Part shown: piece by piece, positions 60,980-64,000 of the stretch
Layout: each line of letters begins with the position of its first letter
Numbering within the stretch: the stretch's first letter is position 1
Assembly (NCBI GenBank): GCA_016800925.1
Contig: JABCPU010000018.1
Coordinates: 124,001 to 188,000, forward strand
Origin: Suillus spraguei
Lineage: Eukaryota > Basidiomycota > Agaricomycetes > Boletales > Suillaceae
Length of the DNA stretch: 64,000 nucleotides
Direction of reading: 5' to 3'
Translations under genes and position numbers: made by a program
Notes under the pieces: model-generated
Databases searched by the model: none
What the model was told of the DNA's origin: nothing
What the model saw: the letters and a program-made list of their open reading frames with translations, nothing else

Positions 60980-62981
60980 GACTCAGGACTCAGAATAATG
61001 TGAAAGTTATTGACTTTGTACAATGGCACTCCATGGCACGACAGCCTTGTCATTCCTGGAACATATTCCTGTGTCCACGCATTCAACAATGTCTCGGATG
61101 TTGCCACAAAAGACTCACAATAGTGCGATGTAAGAAAAGCCCTGACTATGGCCTTCTTCTCCTCAAGTTTCATTTCTGTAATGTCTGGAAGCAACGGCAT
61201 CCCATCCCCATCCATGTCGAGTTCAAAAGCTGGTTTTCTGACTCTTGTGCAACCTCCCTTCACCTGTCGTCCTCTGTCCTGTGCCCCAGCACCTATCATT
61301 GAGATGATCAATGAATTCATTCTCGCATCCAAAGTTCAAACACTCACCGAACTGTTCCTGGGCGTACTCCTGCCATACTGGCTCAATGTCTTCCCAGTCC
61401 TTCATCTTCATGAAGCTGTCCCCATCTCATTATCATCATGCCTGCACACATATATTGAGATAAAAGATCGGCGATGATGGACACAATTGACTTACATCCC
61501 GAACAGAACCTCTCCCTGTTCATTCTTCCAAGCTGACAACACAAACACTCTCATCCCACATTGCCTCCACATCTCTTTTGAAAAGTGCTCCATATATGCC
61601 GGTCCCTTCTTATTGTCATATACCATACTTCTAATCTCAGATCCGACCATATCCAACCAGATCCGATCGTTTCCATATCCGTCCGGTCCACAGATCCTGT
61701 CCGGACCACCCATCCGAATGAACTCACTTCTCGCACCTTAACTCCCTTGTGTATATCTGCGTCTATCTCCTTTCATCATTCCTCCTGCTTCCGGTACTCC
61801 GGCTGTTTATATTTCCGTCCTGTGTTACTGATCCGTTTCCTGTGTTCATTTCCAATTCATGCTTACTGATCTGCTGTGCATTAACTAATAGACTTCCGTT
61901 ACACTTCGTACATAGCCCTCGGTCCCGGACTTGCTGATTATCCGTCTTAGGTACTTACAGTATATAAACCACTTGTAGATCTCCGTAGAACCTTAGTTCG
62001 AATATCATCTTAGATTCTACTCATTCTGTTTCCTCCGGACTTGAGCCACTTTCCGCTTTAAGTCACCTTCCAAGACTTAGGATTGATTCCTATAGTCTAT
62101 ATCTCCGACTCTATCTTCGGATAGTCTACCTCCATTAGTTTCTAGTTAGGAACTCGTTCCGAAACTAGCCTTAATCTCTGTCCTCTCCTTACGTTCCGAA
62201 TAACCTTCGGACGTATCATATCCGCTACCTTCGGACACCCGGATCCGTCACACAACTCCTTCCGGGTCTTCGGACGAATAACTCCTCCCTGAAATAAGGG
62301 GCATTACTCGAGAAAGGGGCACAGTGCACGAACTGAGGCCAAAGCCCTTCGGATCTCTCTACCCTTGAGTACAGTCTTAACACTTATGAGCAACTTGTGC
62401 TTGTATCTCCGGAGGAGGAAAGCTGTTTGACCATTCTTCCACTGTTTCTTTTGCCTTCTCCAACTTGTCATCATCCAATTCAGTCATGACTCTTTTCACA
62501 GCCTCCTGATAATGTTTGAACATACCAGGATCTCCTGGCTTTGCCCTGGACTCGTCCTCAATCCTCTTTAGCACCTCTTTGCAGTTCTGCTGGTAGACCA
62601 CCATCCTAGGTGTCCATTTCCTCCCATACTTTATCATGTCCTTCCTTTCCTTCTTTTTCTTGTTGTTGAACAACCAAGTCTTATACATCTGAGAGTTGAT
62701 GGAAGAATAAGATGTTAAAATTTTAGTTTTTCAACACAACAAAGACGCATCACCTGCTTCCTCTTTTTCCATTGTCCTTGGTCAACTTTAGGAGCAAACA
62801 ACCTGGCCGCCCTGGCAATTGCAGTGAAAACCCCTCGCTTCTCACCCCTTTTGGCTGCGGTCCACTCAGGAAGGTAGTTCTTCAACTCCAAAATTTCGTT
62901 TTCCATGAGCTTCTGTGTCTGTGGTTGATGTGCCCTATTTCTGCCAGAAGTCAAGTGAGGGGAATGACCCGTCCTTGCCAT
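60980..62981 (-). pseudogene. Agaricomycete-type unknown gene interrupted by a solo LTR
   Basis: Starts at the ATG at 62981 (MARTGHSPHLTSGRNRAHQP); later KRGVFTAIARAARLFAPKVD, MYKTWLFNNKKKKERKDMI, RMVVYQQNCKEVLKRI, VEEWSNSFPPPEIQAQVAHK. There the LTR at 61614-62382 enters. Beyond it the same frame continues GPAYMEHFSKEMWRQCGM, MKMKDWEDIEPVWQEYAQEQ, GMPLLPDITEMKLEEKKAI and AFLTSHY, then fades near 61000. Removing the LTR and one copy of the duplicated CTTAT restores frame exactly at the junction. Function unknown. Confidence 0.6.
61614..62382 (+). mobile_element. solo LTR, family A (769 bp), TSD CTTAT
   Basis: TGTCATATACC ... CAGTCTTAACA, TG...CA ends, flanked by CTTAT at 61609-61613 and 62383-62387. 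Conserved inner blocks are TATAAACCACTTGTAGATCT, CTAGTTAGGAACTCGTTCCG, and AAATAAGGGGCATTACTCG near the 3' end. Cleanest family member; no internal region. Inserted into a coding exon on the other strand. Confidence 0.88.
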
Positions 62982-63286
62982 GGTGAATCAGATTGCAGAA
63001 TGGGCTGAGGATAAGCAAGGTGGAAGTATTAACGAATTGTCAGAAGTTGAACTTTGAGAAAAGCCTAACAGTAGCTTAATTGAGCTATATTGGTCCCAAA
63101 GCCATAAATGGACATAAATTTGTAATGAGCTGGCAGGACTGTATGACACCACAATGTAATAAAAATTCATTTCACCTGAGCAGATGTTTTGCTTGCAACA
63201 TTAGCTTTAGAAAATAAGATGAAGATAGGTAGATGCACCCCATTGCAAAAATCCCACAGGGTAGAAGCAAGGGGCAGCAAAGGTAG
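62982..63286. other. spacer before the last LTR copy, no feature recognised
   Basis: Upstream of the interrupted gene's start. AT-rich, nothing coding supported. Confidence 0.4.
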
Positions 63287-64000
63287 TGTCATATACCATA
63301 TTTCTGATGTCAGATCCAATCGACCCTACTTCCGTCCGGTCCACAGATCCTGTCTGGATCACCCATCTGAAAGTGCCCAATTCTTGCACTCTAACTCCCC
63401 TGTGTATATCTGTGTCTATCTCCTTTGGCATCCCTCCTGTTTCTGGTATTCCAGCTGTGTATATTTCCATCCTGCTTACTGATCCATTACCTGTGTTTTA
63501 TTTCGGACTCATGCTTACTGATCCGCTGTGCATTAACTAATAGACTTCCATTATACTTCATACATAGCCCTCGGTCCTGGACTCCTTGATTATCCGTGCT
63601 AGTTACTTACAGTATATAAACCACTTGTAGATCTCCGTAGAACTCTAGTTCGAATATCATCTTAGATTCTGCTCATTCTGTTTCTTCCGGACTTGAGTTA
63701 CTTTTTGCTCTAGTCATCTTCCGAGACTTGGGATTGATTCCTTTAGTCTATATCTCCGATTCTATCTTCAGATAGTCTACCTCTGTTGGTTTCTAGTTAG
63801 GAACTTGTTCCAAAACTAGCCTTAATCCTTGGTCCATCTCTATGCTCCAGATAACCTTTGGACATACCATATCTGATACCTTTGGACATCTGGATCCGTC
63901 ACACAACCCCTTCTGGATCTTCGGACATATACCTACCCCCTGAAATAAGGGGCATTACTCGGGAAAGGGGCACAGTGCACGAACTGAGGCCAAAGCCCTT
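63287..64000 (+). mobile_element. LTR, family A, continues beyond the window
   Basis: Begins TGTCATATACCATATTTCTG and follows the 61614 copy to the window edge (GAGGCCAAAGCCCTT), so about 40-60 bases of the 3' end are missing. Cannot tell whether solo or the 5' LTR of a full element. Confidence 0.8.

Noticed and set aside
46217..64000. Intact retrotransposon or DNA transposase in the repeat zone
   Set aside because: Only gag, ORF1 and LTR pieces were found; no RT, integrase, DDE or KDZ core motifs recognised.

Overview
The window is fungal nuclear DNA, most probably from a mushroom-forming basidiomycete (Agaricomycetes). Genes are split by many 45-70 nt introns with GT(R)AGT-type donors and YAG acceptors. 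The encoded proteins are fungal orthologues (Gyp7, eS21, Hsp90, Thr4, Grx5, Tsc1, Egd2, Trm9, Alg13, Pro3, Rpt3, Cbp20, SNRNP27, eIF1, Fyv7, Psy4/PP4R2, Dpp1, Ser1). The right end carries families I know mainly from Agaricomycetes: a DUF6532-like protein, a Tad-like LINE ORF1 and a TET/JBP-like dioxygenase remnant. All coding models were spliced by hand; exon phases were checked for the named genes.

Layout. (i) 1-11.6 kb: GYP7 (3' end outside the window), RPS21, an unknown Pro/Ser-rich gene, then HSP90 and THR4 head to head. (ii) 12.3-21.8 kb: three diverged copies of a small unknown gene whose 5' flanks are better conserved than the ORFs. Between copies 1 and 2 lie an orphan RNase H fragment, GRX5 and small unknown genes. 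(iii) 22.7-46.2 kb: a dense array of housekeeping genes, TSC1 to SER1, many in divergent pairs 95-375 bp apart and convergent pairs about 100-680 bp apart, ending with a kinase-like gene and an unknown gene. (iv) 46.2-64 kb: repeat-rich DNA with a DUF6532-like gene, gag and LINE remnants, at least two LTR families (one solo LTR inside a gene, with a CTTAT target duplication), minisatellites, foldback repeats and a decayed TET/JBP-like gene.

The genes do not form one pathway. Local themes are amino-acid biosynthesis (THR4, PRO3, SER1), protein quality control (HSP90, EGD2, RPT3) and RNA processing or translation (CBC2, an RRM-like gene, SNRNP27, SUI1, FYV7, TRM9). The most unusual features are: (a) single missing bases in several highly conserved genes (HSP90, THR4 twice, EGD2, TRM9, probably DPP1), nearly all explicable by loss of one base from a CC or GG pair, which suggests systematic consensus error; (b) the three-copy gene family with conserved flanks and diverged ORFs; (c) two unrelated LTRs that each carry a tandem copy of their own 3' part; (d) a TET/JBP-like fold lacking its metal-binding Asp and 2-o xoglutarate-binding Arg.
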